Positions 14,646 through 25,356 of a stretch of 38,266 bases of DNA are shown one piece after another. Every line of letters begins with the position of its first letter. Position 1 is the first letter of the stretch. Made by a program: the position numbers and the translations under genes. The notes below the pieces were generated by a model, which was not told where the DNA came from, searched no databases, and saw only the letters and a program-made list of their open reading frames with translations. The DNA lies in the NCBI RefSeq assembly GCF_018130955.1, contig NZ_JAFCJM010000066.1:1-38266 (forward strand), given 5' to 3'. Source of the stretch: Bradyrhizobium liaoningense. Its GTDB lineage: Bacteria > Pseudomonadota > Alphaproteobacteria > Rhizobiales > Xanthobacteraceae.

Positions 14646-16436
14646 ATGCTGGACAAAGAACTGCGTTCGATGATCGGAAAGGTGAAGGACGGGCGGATGG
14701 ATCGCCGCGCCTTCATCCAGCGTTTGGCGGCCGTCGGCCTCACCGCGCCGATGGCGAACCAGATCCTTGCCATCGGCGGCGTTGCCATGGCCCAGAGCCC
14801 CGCGGCTTACCCTCCGACCAAGCGTGGCGGCGGCGGTCCGCTGAAGCTGTTGTGGTGGCAGGGGCCGACGCTGCTCAATCCGCATTTTGCCACCGGCACC
14901 AAGGACCAGGACGGCTCGCGCCTGTTCTACGAGCCGCTTGCGAGCTGGGACGCCGACGGCAACCTCAATCCCATTCTCGCCGCTGAAATCCCGTCGATCC
15001 AGAACGGCAGCCTGGCGGCCGACGCCAAGTCGGTGACCTGGAAGATCAAGTCCGGCGTCAAATGGCACGACGGCAAGCCTCTGACCGCCGACGATCTCGT
15101 GTTCACCTGGGCATATGCCAGCGACCCCGCCACGGCGGCCGTGTCCGTCAACACCTACGCCGACATGACCGTGGAAAAGGTTGACGACCTCACCATCCGA
15201 ATCCTGTTCAAGAACCCCACGCCGTTCTGGGCTAACGCCTTTGTCGGCGCCTATGGCTGCGTCATCCCGAAACATTTGTTTGCGGACTACAAGGGCGGAA
15301 AATCCCGCGAGGCGCCGAACAATCTGGCGCCGGTCGGTACCGGTCCCTACAAGTTCGTCGAGTTCAAGCCGGGCGACGTGGTCCGTGGAGAGCTCAACCC
15401 CGACTATCACATGCCGAACCGTCCGTATTTCGACACGATCGAGATGAAGGGCGGCGGCGATGCCGTCTCGGCAGCACGCGCAGTGATCCAGACCGGCGAG
15501 TACGATTTCGGCTGGAACATCCAGGTCGAAGACGATGTGCTGCTGCGCCTGGAGAAGGGCGGCAAGGGCAAGACCATCAACGCCGTGGGCGGCGACATCG
15601 AGTTCATCGCGCTCAACTTCACCGATCCCAACACCGAGGTCGATGGTGAGCGGTCCTCGTTGAAGACCAAGCACCCGATCCTCTCGGATCCGGCCGTGCG
15701 CAAGGCGCTTGCGCTGCTCGTCGATCGCGAGTCGGTCAAGAAGGCGATCTACGGTCGCGCCGGCCGGACGACCGCCAACTATCTCAACGGGCCGGAGAAG
15801 TTCGCGTCGAAGAACACCTCGTGGGAGTTCAACGTCGAGAAGGCCTCGAAGATGCTGGACGACGCCGGATGGAAAGTCGGCGCCGACGGCATCCGCGAGA
15901 AGGACGGAAAGAAGTTCAAGCTCCTCTATCAGACGTCGACCAATGGTCCGCGCCAGAAAACCCAGGCCATCGTCAAGCAGGCCTGCCAAAAGGCCGGCAT
16001 CGACGTGGAGCTGAAATCGGTCGTGGCCTCGGTGTTCTTCTCCTCGGACGTCGCCAATCCCGACACCTATTCCAAGTTCTACGCCGACATCGAGGAATTC
16101 CAGATCCCGATGACCCAGCCCGATCCCGCCTTGCACATGAAGCGCTACATCTCGAGTCAGGTGGCCACCAAGGAGAACAAGTGGCAGGGCCAGAACTTCC
16201 CGCGCTACGTCAACAAGGATTACGACGCGTTGATTGCGGCGGCGGAAACGGAAACCGATCCGGTCAAGCGTGCGGCGCTCTACATCAAGTGTAACGACCT
16301 GCTGTGGCAGGACACCGTGTTCATTCCGGTGATGCACCGCCTCAAGGTGGAGGCCGCCTCGAACACGCTGCGGCCTGCGATCAGCGGCTGGGCCAACGAA
16401 ACCGACAACATCCAGGACTGGTACCGCGAGGCCTGA
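14646..16436 (+). CDS. Peptide/opine-type ABC transporter substrate-binding protein (596 aa)
   Basis: This is a periplasmic family-5 solute-binding protein (DppA/OppA class). The N-terminus carries a twin-arginine-like signal, MDRRAFIQRLAAVGL around residues 18-32, with cleavage near AMAQS (about 49). Family-5 landmarks include the segment VTWKIKSGVKWHDGKPLTADD, the stretch GTGPYKF and the C-terminal NDLLWQDTVFIPVMHRLK. The frame is open upstream, but the ATG at 14646 is preceded by a ggggga site and gives the Tat leader. It is the first gene of a five-gene importer. The ligand is probably a peptide or a related amide, given the AbgB-like enzyme next door. Confidence 0.93.
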   Translation: MLDKELRSMIGKVKDGRMDRRAFIQRLAAVGLTAPMANQILAIGGVAMAQSPAAYPPTKRGGGGPLKLLWWQGPTLLNPHFATGTKDQDGSRLFYEPLASWDADGNLNPILAAEIPSIQNGSLAADAKSVTWKIKSGVKWHDGKPLTADDLVFTWAYASDPATAAVSVNTYADMTVEKVDDLTIRILFKNPTPFWANAFVGAYGCVIPKHLFADYKGGKSREAPNNLAPVGTGPYKFVEFKPGDVVRGELNPDYHMPNRPYFDTIEMKGGGDAVSAARAVIQTGEYDFGWNIQVEDDVLLRLEKGGKGKTINAVGGDIEFIALNFTDPNTEVDGERSSLKTKHPILSDPAVRKALALLVDRESVKKAIYGRAGRTTANYLNGPEKFASKNTSWEFNVEKASKMLDDAGWKVGADGIREKDGKKFKLLYQTSTNGPRQKTQAIVKQACQKAGIDVELKSVVASVFFSSDVANPDTYSKFYADIEEFQIPMTQPDPALHMKRYISSQVATKENKWQGQNFPRYVNKDYDALIAAAETETDPVKRAALYIKCNDLLWQDTVFIPVMHRLKVEAASNTLRPAISGWANETDNIQDWYREA

Positions 16437-16458
16437 GGAACCGGCGTAAGGTCCCCTC

Positions 16459-17418
16459 ATGAGTCAGTACATCCTGCGTCGTCTCCTGATCGCCGTGCCG
16501 AGCCTGCTCGGCATCTCGCTGGTTCTGTTCGTCGTGCTGGCGCTTGCGCCGGGCGATCCGTTCTCGGAACTGGCGACCAACCCGAACGTCCCGCCCGAAG
16601 TGCAAGCCGCGCTTCGGGCGAAGTTCGGCCTCGACGATCCCATCTATCTTCGCTACCTGCACTGGCTCACCGCCATGGCGCATGGCGACTGGGGCTTCTC
16701 CTTCGTCAGCCGGATGAACGTCGACACCCTCATCCTGCAGCGCCTGCCGACCACGCTCTATGTGATCGGCTCGGCGCAGATCCTGGCGCTGTGCGTCGCG
16801 ATTCCCGTCGGCGTCTATGCGGCCACGAGGCCGTACTCGGTGTTCGATCAGATCGCGAACGCGCTCGCGTTCATCGGCTTCTCGCTGCCGACCTTCTTCA
16901 CCGGCATCCTGTTCATCCTGATCTTCTCGGTCACGCTGGACTGGCTGCCCTTCGTCTACTCGACCGACATCAAGGCATCAGGCTTCCGCTGGGTGCTCGA
17001 GATGATCCGGCAGGCGATCATGCCGGTAATGGTGCTCGGCCTGTTCCAGGCCGCGTCCATGACGCGCTTCGTGCGCTCGGCCATGCTCGACGTCATCAGG
17101 CTCGACTATGTCACGACGGCGCGGGCCAAAGGCCTCGGCCAGGCCAAGGTGATCGTCAAGCACGTGATGCGCAACGCCATGATCCCGGTCGTCACGCTCA
17201 TCGCACTGCAGATGCCCGCGGTGTTCGGCGGCGCCATCGTCACCGAACAGATCTTTCGCATCCCCGGTATCGGCTCGCTGCTGATCTCCTCCATTCTTTC
17301 CAACGACACGCCCGTGGTGATGGCCGTCACCTTTGTCTTCGCGTGTCTGGTGGTGCTCTTCAACCTTATCGCGGACGTCCTGTATGGCTGGCTTGACCCT
17401 CGCATCTCCCTCCGCTGA
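16459..17418 (+). CDS. ABC transporter permease, DppB/OppB type (319 aa)
   Basis: This inner-membrane permease starts MSQYILRRLLIAVPSLLGISL, the usual N-terminal helix of DppB proteins. It has six membrane segments. The ATPase-docking EAA loop lies at about 210-230 (DYVTTARAKGLGQAKVIVKHVMRNA). Length is normal for the family. It follows the binding protein by 22 bases and overlaps the next permease by 35 bases, indicating a tightly coupled operon. Confidence 0.94.
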   Translation: MSQYILRRLLIAVPSLLGISLVLFVVLALAPGDPFSELATNPNVPPEVQAALRAKFGLDDPIYLRYLHWLTAMAHGDWGFSFVSRMNVDTLILQRLPTTLYVIGSAQILALCVAIPVGVYAATRPYSVFDQIANALAFIGFSLPTFFTGILFILIFSVTLDWLPFVYSTDIKASGFRWVLEMIRQAIMPVMVLGLFQAASMTRFVRSAMLDVIRLDYVTTARAKGLGQAKVIVKHVMRNAMIPVVTLIALQMPAVFGGAIVTEQIFRIPGIGSLLISSILSNDTPVVMAVTFVFACLVVLFNLIADVLYGWLDPRISLR

Positions 17419-18301
17419 GCGGGGCGTCTACTCGCCGTGGCGCGAGATGTGGCGGCGCTATCGCCGCCACAAGCTCGCCGTCGTCAGTGCGTTCCTGCTG
17501 CTGGTGCTGATCCTGGCGGTGGTCGTCGGTCCCTTCGTCTGGCGCGTCAAGATCAACGAGATCGACATCGTCGCCGGCCTGCAGGGACCGTCGCTCGCCC
17601 ATCCGTTCGGCACCGATGATCTGGGTCAGGATATTCTCGCTCGCATGATCTATGGCGGGCGCATCTCGCTTGCGGTGGGCCTTGCCGCGATGCTGGTCTC
17701 CGTGTTCGTCGGTGTGCTGATCGGCGCGCTCGCCGGCATGTCGCGCGGCGCGCTCGGCCACGGGCTGATGTGGATGACGGACCTCTTCCTGTCGCTGCCG
17801 CAACTGCCGCTGCTGCTGCTGCTCATCTATCTCTTCCGCGACGGCTTGAAGGCGACGTTCGGCCCGGAGGGCGGCATCTTCATCCTGATCGTGCTCGTCA
17901 TCGGGGGCTTGCGCTGGATGCCGGTCGCGCGTCTCGTGCGGGCGCAATTCCTGTCGCTGCGCGAAAAGGAGTTCGTCGAAGCCGCGCGTGCGCTCGGCGC
18001 CAGTCCGCTGCGCCAGGTGGTGCGGCACATCCTGCCGAATGCGGTCGGACCGGTGATCATCGCCGGCACCATCGACGTCGCGGCCGCGATCATCGCAGAG
18101 TCGACGCTGTCCTTCCTCGGCCTCGGCTTCCCGCCGGATACCCCGACCTGGGGGCGGCTCTTGTTCGACGCCAAGGATTTTCTCGACATCGGTCCGCACT
18201 GGGCGCTGTTCCCGGGCGGCGCGATCTTCATCGCTGTCGTCGCCATCAACTTCATCGGCGACGGCCTGCGCGATGCGCTCGATGCGCGACGGGTGATCTG
18301 A
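17384..18301 (+). CDS. ABC transporter permease, DppC/OppC type (305 aa)
   Basis: This is the second inner-membrane permease of the importer. The N-terminal helix (HKLAVVSAFLLLVLILAVVVG) and the characteristic DppC segment HPFGTDDLGQDILARMIYGGR are present. The EAA loop is EFVEAARALGASPLRQVVRHILPN. I chose the ATG at 17384, which overlaps the end of the upstream permease. A longer TTG-started frame at 17333 would add an unrelated hydrophobic stretch. Its TGA shares one base with the ATG of the first ATPase gene. Confidence 0.92.
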   Translation: MAGLTLASPSAERGVYSPWREMWRRYRRHKLAVVSAFLLLVLILAVVVGPFVWRVKINEIDIVAGLQGPSLAHPFGTDDLGQDILARMIYGGRISLAVGLAAMLVSVFVGVLIGALAGMSRGALGHGLMWMTDLFLSLPQLPLLLLLIYLFRDGLKATFGPEGGIFILIVLVIGGLRWMPVARLVRAQFLSLREKEFVEAARALGASPLRQVVRHILPNAVGPVIIAGTIDVAAAIIAESTLSFLGLGFPPDTPTWGRLLFDAKDFLDIGPHWALFPGGAIFIAVVAINFIGDGLRDALDARRVI

Positions 18302-19295
18302 TGGCCCCGCTGCTCCAGATCAAGGGCCTCAAAACCCACTTCGCCACCGACGACGGCATTCTTCAGGCCGTCGACGGTGTCGATATCTCCGTCAACAAGG
18401 GCGAGACGCTCTGCGTCGTCGGCGAATCCGGCTGCGGCAAGACCGTCACCGCGATGTCGATCCTGAAGCTGATCGCGATGCCGCCCGGCCGCATCGTGGA
18501 GGGCGAGATCATTTTCGAGGGCCGCGACCTCGTTCCGCTCACGAGCCATCAGCTCGACGATATCAGGGCCAAGGAGATCGGCTTCATCTTCCAGGAGCCG
18601 ATGACCTCGCTCAACCCGGTGCTGACGGTCGGCGAGCAGATCGCCGAGAGCCTGCGGCGCCATGAGGGCCTGTCGCAGAAGGACGCGATTGCCCGCACCG
18701 TCGAGATGCTGAAGCTGGTGCAGATCCCCAACGCGGAAGGCCGCGTGCACAACTACCCGCACCAGTTCTCCGGCGGCATGCGGCAGCGCGTGATGATCGC
18801 GATGGCGCTCGCCTGCAAGCCAAAGCTCATCATCGCCGACGAGCCGACCACCGCGCTCGACGTCACCATCCAGGCGCAGATCCTCGACCTCCTGCAGGAC
18901 ATGAAGGATCGCTTCGGCATGGCCGTGATGCTGATCACCCATGCCATGGGCGTCGTCGCCGAGACCGCGCAGCGCGTGGTGGTGATGTATGCCGGCAAGG
19001 TGGTGGAGGAGGCAGCCGTCGACGATCTCTTCGGCGACCCCCGCCACCCCTACACCCAGGGCCTGATCCGCTCGATCCCGCGCATCGACCTCGACAGCGA
19101 GCACAAGACGCGGCTCGAGGCGATCGGCGGGTCGGTGCCGATCCTGATCAATCCGCCGGTCGGCTGCCGCTTCGCCCCGCGCTGCAAGTTCGCCATGAGC
19201 GTCTGCTCCGAGAAGGAGCCGCTGCTGCGCGAGGTCAAGCCCGGCCACCGCATGGCCTGTCATCTCGGCGACGTTGCGACGACGGGAGTTGCGTC

Positions 19296-19299
<4 letters not shown>
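18301..19299 (+). CDS. ABC transporter ATP-binding protein, DppD/OppD type (332 aa)
   Basis: This cytoplasmic ATPase energises the importer. Walker A is GESGCGKT (41-48), the Q-loop is FIFQEPMTSLNP, the signature is FSGGMRQR, Walker B is LIIADEPT, and the H-loop is LLITHAMG-like (written MLITHAMGVV here). The C-terminal extension has the cysteine motif C-x-F-A-P-R-C-x6-C found in peptide importer ATPases. Start and stop overlap both neighbours by one to four bases, so the operon is tightly coupled. Confidence 0.95.
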
Positions 19300-20264
<965 letters not shown>

Positions 20265-20304
20265 TGGTGCGCCGCTAATTTAGAGCCAGTCGCTTGCGAC
20301 GGCG

Positions 20305-22212
20305 TCACGCGCTCTTTGCGGGCCAGGGGACGACCTGTCCCGACATCACCAGTCGATCGCGTCCGCCGTCCTTGGCGGCATAGAGCGCCCGATCGGCGGC
20401 CGTCACCAATGCGCTGCTTTCGGTCATGGGCCGGGATGGAGTGATCGTGGCACCGCCCGCGCTCACCGTCACGACCCGGGACGGCGGGTTCTGGGCATGC
20501 AGGATCGCGAGTTCATGCAGCGCCTCGCGCACCTGCTCTCCGACCCGCGCGCAACCCTTCGCATCGGTGTTCGGCAACAGCAAGGCGAATTCCTCGCCGC
20601 CGTATCGCGCTGCCAGATCGGCAGGGCGCTTGACCTGCGTGGCGAGTATCCGGCCCAGTGCACGCAGGCAGCCGTCGCCCGCCTGGTGACCGTAATGGTC
20701 GTTGTATGCCTTGAAGTGATCGACATCGATCAGAAGCAGTGAAAGCGATGTTTCATCGCGCTTTGCACGCGACCATTCTTCTGCAAGGCAATCGTCAAAG
20801 TGTCGCCGGTTGGCGAGCCCCGTCAACCCGTCGGTGGTGGCGAGCGTCGCGAGCTTGTCCTGCAAGTCCTTCTGCTCGGTCATGTCGCGCATGATGGCCA
20901 CGATTCCGTCGATCTGCCCGGTCTCGGAGGCGCGCGTGACGTGCAGCGCCGACTCGACCCAGATCTCGCCCTTCTCGCGATGGCGTTGGCGGTAGATGAG
21001 CCGGGCCTCTTCGGTCTCGCCATTCTTCAGTGCGGCCATGGCTTGCTCCACCCGCTCCCGGTCCTCGACATGGACGCCGGCCAGGGCTGACGTGCCCAAG
21101 AGTTTGTCCGAATCCCAGCCGATGATGCGGGCGCAGGACGGAGAAACGTAGAGAAGCAGGTCATCGAGCCCGATGCGCGTCACCATGTCGCTGGACTGCT
21201 CGGCCAGAAGGCGAAACTGGGCCTCGTTGGCGACCATGGCCGCCGCCATGCGCTGTCGCTGTAGCAGTTGCCGCACCAGGTAGAGGCCGATCACCGCTAT
21301 CAGCAAGGTCAGGCCGACGACGAACGTCATGCGGGTGAGGGCCTCTCTGCGCCAGGGCGCAAGGACGTCATCCTGCGCCTTGGTCGCCAGCACCATCAGG
21401 GGATATCGGCTGCTTCGCTGGTAGTAGCTCAATCGCCGCACGCCATCGAGCGGCGACGTGAAGTAATAGACCGCGGCGGCGGGGCGGCTGTTCCACTCCT
21501 TGAACAATGGCCTGTTGGACAAATCAACGCCGACATAGGTCCCGCTGTCGTCGCGGCTGCGCGCCAGCATGATGCCCTTGTTGTTGAGCAGCGACGCCGA
21601 GCCATTCGGCCCGACGTCGAACCGCTCGTAGAATTTGACGAAATAGGCGACGTCGATCGTGATCAGGGCGACGCCGGCGAAACTGCCGTCGGGATGATTG
21701 ATGCGGCGCGACGCCGTGATGATCCACTGGCCGCCTGAGCGACTCTTGACCGGCCTCCCGATCAGGGTGGCGCGGTCCGTCGAGGCGCGATGATGCTGGA
21801 AATATTCGCGGTCGCTGTTGTTGAGCTTGGTGAAGTCGATCTGTTCGGTCGTGGCGAGCCACCGGCCGGTTTCGTCATAGATGAAAATGCCGCGGATGCG
21901 GTCCGATGACCTGCGTGTCGGCAGATAGACCTGGAGCTTGCTGATTGTATCGGGGCCCGTTCCATCGAGCTCCAGACGATGGACCAGTCCAGTGAGAATG
22001 GTATCGGCGATTTCGAACGTGTCGTCCGCGTGCTGCGTCAGCGACTGCGCGAGATTGGTCACGTCGACCTCGGCGTTCCTCAACTCGGCCGCCCGCGTCT
22101 CCCACTCGCGCCAGGCGCTCAAGGCCAGGATGGCCACGCAGGTCAACGCCACAAATCCCGCTGCCCACAGGGGAAGGCGGGTCTTGCCGAGTTCACTCCG
22201 GCTCATGACCAT
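20305..22212 (-). CDS. Membrane diguanylate cyclase: dCache-PAS-GGDEF (635 aa)
   Basis: The protein synthesises the second messenger c-di-GMP. A first membrane helix is at about 14-34. A periplasmic dCache-like sensor domain follows (about 45-280), then a second helix (about 295-318), a PAS/PAC domain (about 328-450, ending AIMRDMTEQKDLQ) and a GGDEF domain. The active-site loop is GGEEF (538-542), so it should be catalytically active. An inhibitory I-site RPAD (529-532) lies exactly five residues before it, so product inhibition is expected. No EAL domain is present. The start is ATG at 22210-22212, with another ATG two codons inside. It is a single gene with no chemotaxis or pilus neighbours. 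Confidence 0.93.
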   Translation of the reverse strand: MVMSRSELGKTRLPLWAAGFVALTCVAILALSAWREWETRAAELRNAEVDVTNLAQSLTQHADDTFEIADTILTGLVHRLELDGTGPDTISKLQVYLPTRRSSDRIRGIFIYDETGRWLATTEQIDFTKLNNSDREYFQHHRASTDRATLIGRPVKSRSGGQWIITASRRINHPDGSFAGVALITIDVAYFVKFYERFDVGPNGSASLLNNKGIMLARSRDDSGTYVGVDLSNRPLFKEWNSRPAAAVYYFTSPLDGVRRLSYYQRSSRYPLMVLATKAQDDVLAPWRREALTRMTFVVGLTLLIAVIGLYLVRQLLQRQRMAAAMVANEAQFRLLAEQSSDMVTRIGLDDLLLYVSPSCARIIGWDSDKLLGTSALAGVHVEDRERVEQAMAALKNGETEEARLIYRQRHREKGEIWVESALHVTRASETGQIDGIVAIMRDMTEQKDLQDKLATLATTDGLTGLANRRHFDDCLAEEWSRAKRDETSLSLLLIDVDHFKAYNDHYGHQAGDGCLRALGRILATQVKRPADLAARYGGEEFALLLPNTDAKGCARVGEQVREALHELAILHAQNPPSRVVTVSAGGATITPSRPMTESSALVTAADRALYAAKDGGRDRLVMSGQVVPWPAKSA

Positions 22213-22478
22213 CTGGGTTTGCTCCGATATGGGGCAAACCTCTCACTTCCGACTTAACGGCATGTTGCAATTTCCGCACTGATTGTGGGGAGGTCTTCAG
22301 TCGGGGCGGCTTGTGGATAGTTCGACTGGTTCCCGAAGCGCGTTGTTAACCAAGGCGGCGCCGACGCGGATGACCGCCGCGGTCTCTGATTGCGGACAAG
22401 AGTATTGCGTCAGCGGCGGTCACGTGCCGCTCGCGTCTGCAAGCCTTGGAATGGAGCCTTCGCGTCGACCTCCTGGAA

Positions 22479-22703
22479 TCACCCTTCCAGCGTGAAGCCG
22501 ACCCGCAGCGCGACCTGGTAGTGGCGGACGGTGCCATTCTCGATATGGCCGCGCGTCTGGACGACCTCGAACCACTTCATCTCGCGAATGGTCTTTGCGG
22601 CGCGGCTGATTGCGTTCTGGATCGCATCCTCGATCGATTTCTCCGATGATCCGACGAGTTCGAGGATCTTGTAGACGTGATCCTTCTCGGACGAGGCAGG
22701 CAT
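22479..22703 (-). CDS. Dodecin, flavin-binding protein (74 aa)
   Basis: The whole protein matches the dodecin family: KILELVGSSEKSIEDAIQNA, then AKTIREMKWFEVVQTRG, then YQVALRVGFTLEG. Dodecins assemble into a hollow 12-mer that stores riboflavin or FMN, or in some cases CoA. The conserved Trp in KWFEV (about residue 43) stacks on the flavin. A strong ribosome site (ggagg) is 8 bases before the ATG at 22701-22703. An EcfG-like promoter lies about 87 bases upstream (22790-22815), suggesting induction under stress. Further upstream codons in frame are not needed. Confidence 0.93.
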   Translation of the reverse strand: MPASSEKDHVYKILELVGSSEKSIEDAIQNAISRAAKTIREMKWFEVVQTRGHIENGTVRHYQVALRVGFTLEG

Positions 22704-22789
22704 GGCGGACCTCCGTTGCAGGTGAGTAGCGCAGGCCGGATTATCGCTCCGTGCCGGAGCTCGAGTCCACTGCGCACGCCTGTGGTCTG

Positions 22790-22815
22790 AACGAACGCCA
22801 CGCCCTCCGGGTTCC
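22790..22815 (-). promoter_or_regulatory. EcfG-type promoter upstream of dodecin (GGAAC-N17-CGTT)
   Basis: On the minus strand ggaac is followed after 17 bases by cgtt. A second cgtt lies 13 bases away. It sits 87 bases upstream of the dodecin ATG. The spacing is within the accepted 16-17 range, though the long leader lowers confidence. Confidence 0.4.
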
Positions 22816-22890
22816 TCGCGGCGCAATTGCGCAAGCCCGCATGCATCGCGAAAGGTGGAGCGAGCGGGGCTGGCCTGCTAAGCGCGCCCC

Positions 22891-23772
22891 ATGGACGCGA
22901 GCGGGCGCGACAGATCGATCGGCTTCATCTGCCTGGGCGTGACGGCATTCGGCTGGGCGCTGAACTGGCCGTTGATGAAGCTGCTGCTGCAGCAATGGCC
23001 GCCCTTGTTCGCCAGAGGGCTCGCCGGCGTCTGCGCCGCGCTCATCCTTGCCGCGCTGGCGCGGACCAGAGGCGAATCGCTTGCCGTTCCCCGCGAAGCG
23101 GTGCCGCGTCTCCTGTTTGCCACCTTCACCAACGTGTTCGCCTGGATGGGTTTTGGCACCATGGCGATGAAGTTCGTCACGGTGGGCGAGGGCGCGCTGA
23201 TCGCCTACACCATGCCGATATGGGCCATGCTGTTCGCCTGGCCGGTGCTGCACGCCCGGCCGACGGTCCGCGACATCGTGGCGCTGGTGCTCGGTGTCGC
23301 CGGCGTGGCGCTGCTGCTGAGCGGCAACGGGTTTGCGTTCGGGGCCGGAAAACTCTTCGGTATCGCGCTGGCGCTGTCCTGCGCCATCCTGTTCGCGCTC
23401 GGCAACGTGCTCAACCGCAAGCAATTGCCGATGCCGCCGCTCGCCGTCGTCGCCTGGCAGGTCGGGCTCGGGTGCCTGGCGATGCTGATCCTCGGCGTGC
23501 TGTTCGAGCAGCCGAACTATGCGGCGATCACGCCGCTCGGAATCGGCTGCTTCGTCTACATGACGCTGATCCCGATGGGGGTCTGCTACGTCACCTGGTT
23601 CGAGACGCTGCGTCGCCTGCCGCCGACATCGGCCTCGACCGGCATGCTGCTGGTTCCCGTGATCGGCGTGGTCTCGGCGGCGATCATCCTCGGCGAACCC
23701 CTAGGCGTGCGCGAGATCGCAGCCATGGTGCTGACGCTCGGCGGCGTGACGCTGGCGCTGCAGAAGGCGTAA
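22891..23772 (+). CDS. EamA/DMT-family transporter (293 aa)
   Basis: The protein has about ten hydrophobic helices arranged as two EamA repeats, about 10-140 and 150-290. Typical features are the opening GFICLGVTAFGWALNWPLMK, the motif LIAYTMPIWAMLFAWPVL and the end TSASTGMLLVPVIGVVSAAI followed by LGEPL. Such proteins export amino acids, metabolites or drugs, but the substrate cannot be inferred. It ends three bases before the end of the convergent GT87 gene, with no room for separate terminators. Confidence 0.92.
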   Translation: MDASGRDRSIGFICLGVTAFGWALNWPLMKLLLQQWPPLFARGLAGVCAALILAALARTRGESLAVPREAVPRLLFATFTNVFAWMGFGTMAMKFVTVGEGALIAYTMPIWAMLFAWPVLHARPTVRDIVALVLGVAGVALLLSGNGFAFGAGKLFGIALALSCAILFALGNVLNRKQLPMPPLAVVAWQVGLGCLAMLILGVLFEQPNYAAITPLGIGCFVYMTLIPMGVCYVTWFETLRRLPPTSASTGMLLVPVIGVVSAAIILGEPLGVREIAAMVLTLGGVTLALQKA

Positions 23773-23775
23773 GGA

Positions 23776-25047
23776 TTATTCGAGGACGCGGGCGGGCTGC
23801 TGGAGCCGGGGCTCGCCGCGCGCATCGGCGCGCTGCGTCTTCCGCAACAGCATGCGCAAGAGCAGCGCGAGCAGCGCCATCAGCGCAAGGCCGCCGACCG
23901 CCGGCGCAAAATGCTGGTCCAGATCGACCTTCTGGCCGTATTGCGCCGCAAGGCGCGCGGATTGCAGCAAGCCATAGGCGCCCGCGACCAGGACCAGCGC
24001 GTAGATGACGCTGCGCTCACGCGGGCTTGCCACTTTTGCGAGATCGGGAAACATCAGGGCGAGGCCGATCCCGACCATCGGCAGGTCGTAGTCATAGGCG
24101 TAGGGGCTGATCATGACCGACACCGTCGCGGTGACGCCGAGCGCGAAGGCGGGCGAGACCGCGCGCGCAACGGCGAGCGCGACGGCGCAAAGCACCAGCG
24201 CCGCAACGATCGCCTGCCCCCAGAACGCGCCGGCGGCCGGCACGCCCGCCATGTACAGCGCGGCATAGCTCGAGATCATGCGAAACAGCGGATAAAAACC
24301 CTGGTCGAGATAGCTCGCGGACTCCCGGATCGAGCCCAGCAGTGCGGCCCAGATCTGCGGCCCGAACAGCAATGTGCAGACGAGCGAACTCGCCAGCACC
24401 ACCATCGCCGCGGTGGCGATCGCGATCCAGCGGCGCGTGATCAACAAATAGAGGCCGGCGGCGATCGCGAGGTGCGGCTTGATCACCATGGCGCCGAGCG
24501 CGAGGCCCGCCAGGACCTGGCGCCGGTCGACGTTGAGGCAGACGAGGCCAATCAGCGTGCCCGTGAGAAAGCCGTTCTGGCCGCAGCCAATGGTGATGGC
24601 GAGCGCCGGAAAGACGATGACGAGCGCCTGGGCAAAATTATCGCACGCGATTCTGCGCAGCGTCGCCAGATAAAGCGCAAGCGTCGCCGCGGTGAATACG
24701 AGGTAAGCCACGCCCACCGGCAGGAACGCGAACGGCGCGAGCAAAAGGTCGAACTGCGGCGGATAGGTCCAGGGCATGAAGCTGGTCGTGCCGCCGGCGG
24801 CCTCCGCCTGCATCTTCACGAAGGTCTCGAACCGGTAGACCTGGTCGAGATCGCCGCGCCAGACGCGCTGTGCGACGATGTGAAAGGCATCGAAGTCGGC
24901 AAGCTCACGGCCCTGCCAGGCGCCCCAGCGCGCGAACCAGAAGGTCTTGACGAGGACGACCGCGCCCAGCGCCGCGAGCACGAAGCGCACATAGAGCGTG
25001 CGCTTCGACGGCGAAGATTGAAGCTGCTCCAGCGTTTCGGCGAGCAT
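23776..25047 (-). CDS. GT87-family membrane glycosyltransferase (423 aa)
   Basis: This polytopic membrane protein of about ten helices has the family landmarks of glycosyltransferase 87 (DUF2029). After the first helix comes DFDAFHIVAQRVWRGDLDQVY, whose acidic residues are the expected catalytic ones. The loop FMPWTYPPQFDLLLAPFAFLP follows. A later segment, VSPAFALGVTATVSVMISPYAYDYDLP, is also typical. GT87 enzymes use polyprenyl-phosphate sugars, for example mannose, on the periplasmic side. No glycan cluster surrounds it here, so the acceptor is unknown. The start is ATG at 25045-25047. Confidence 0.9.
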   Translation of the reverse strand: MLAETLEQLQSSPSKRTLYVRFVLAALGAVVLVKTFWFARWGAWQGRELADFDAFHIVAQRVWRGDLDQVYRFETFVKMQAEAAGGTTSFMPWTYPPQFDLLLAPFAFLPVGVAYLVFTAATLALYLATLRRIACDNFAQALVIVFPALAITIGCGQNGFLTGTLIGLVCLNVDRRQVLAGLALGAMVIKPHLAIAAGLYLLITRRWIAIATAAMVVLASSLVCTLLFGPQIWAALLGSIRESASYLDQGFYPLFRMISSYAALYMAGVPAAGAFWGQAIVAALVLCAVALAVARAVSPAFALGVTATVSVMISPYAYDYDLPMVGIGLALMFPDLAKVASPRERSVIYALVLVAGAYGLLQSARLAAQYGQKVDLDQHFAPAVGGLALMALLALLLRMLLRKTQRADARGEPRLQQPARVLE

Positions 25048-25161
25048 GGGTGACGACCTCGGGCCAAGGTGCGGTGCGGCGAAAGCCGGACCGCCCTTCG
25101 GCGCCGAGATTGCCCGCGCAGGGCTTAAGGGACGGTAACGAACGTTAAGAATTGCGCCGCG

Positions 25162-25356
25162 CTAGCGACGCTGGGCCTGTGCCTCGCGCGCCAGCCGCTC
25201 CGCCCTCAGCCGCTCCTTGTTGGCGTAGAACGCCTTCTGGGCGGCTTCATGCTCGCGCATGGCTTGCGCGGCGTCGGCGCGGCGCGCCTCGTCACGGGCC
25301 TTGCGTTGTTCGGGGGTGAGGAGACGGGGGGAATGTGCCAAGGATTCATTTGTCAT
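25162..25356 (-). CDS. Small charged helical protein (64 aa)
   Basis: Nearly the whole protein is one Arg/Ala/Glu-rich helix: LTPEQRKARDEARRADAAQA and then AFYANKERLRAERLAREAQA. There are no cysteines, membrane helix or signal. The ATG at 25354-25356 follows a gaaaggcg ribosome site. Such proteins are common in Bradyrhizobium-type genomes, with no function known to me. It may be an unusual coiled-coil or nucleic-acid-binding protein, but nothing proves it. Confidence 0.6.
   Translation of the reverse strand: MTNESLAHSPRLLTPEQRKARDEARRADAAQAMREHEAAQKAFYANKERLRAERLAREAQAQRR

Noticed and set aside
14271..16460. 729-codon minus-strand frame opposite the peptide-binding protein gene
   Set aside because: This is a shadow frame of a GC-rich gene; it crosses gene borders and has no domain.
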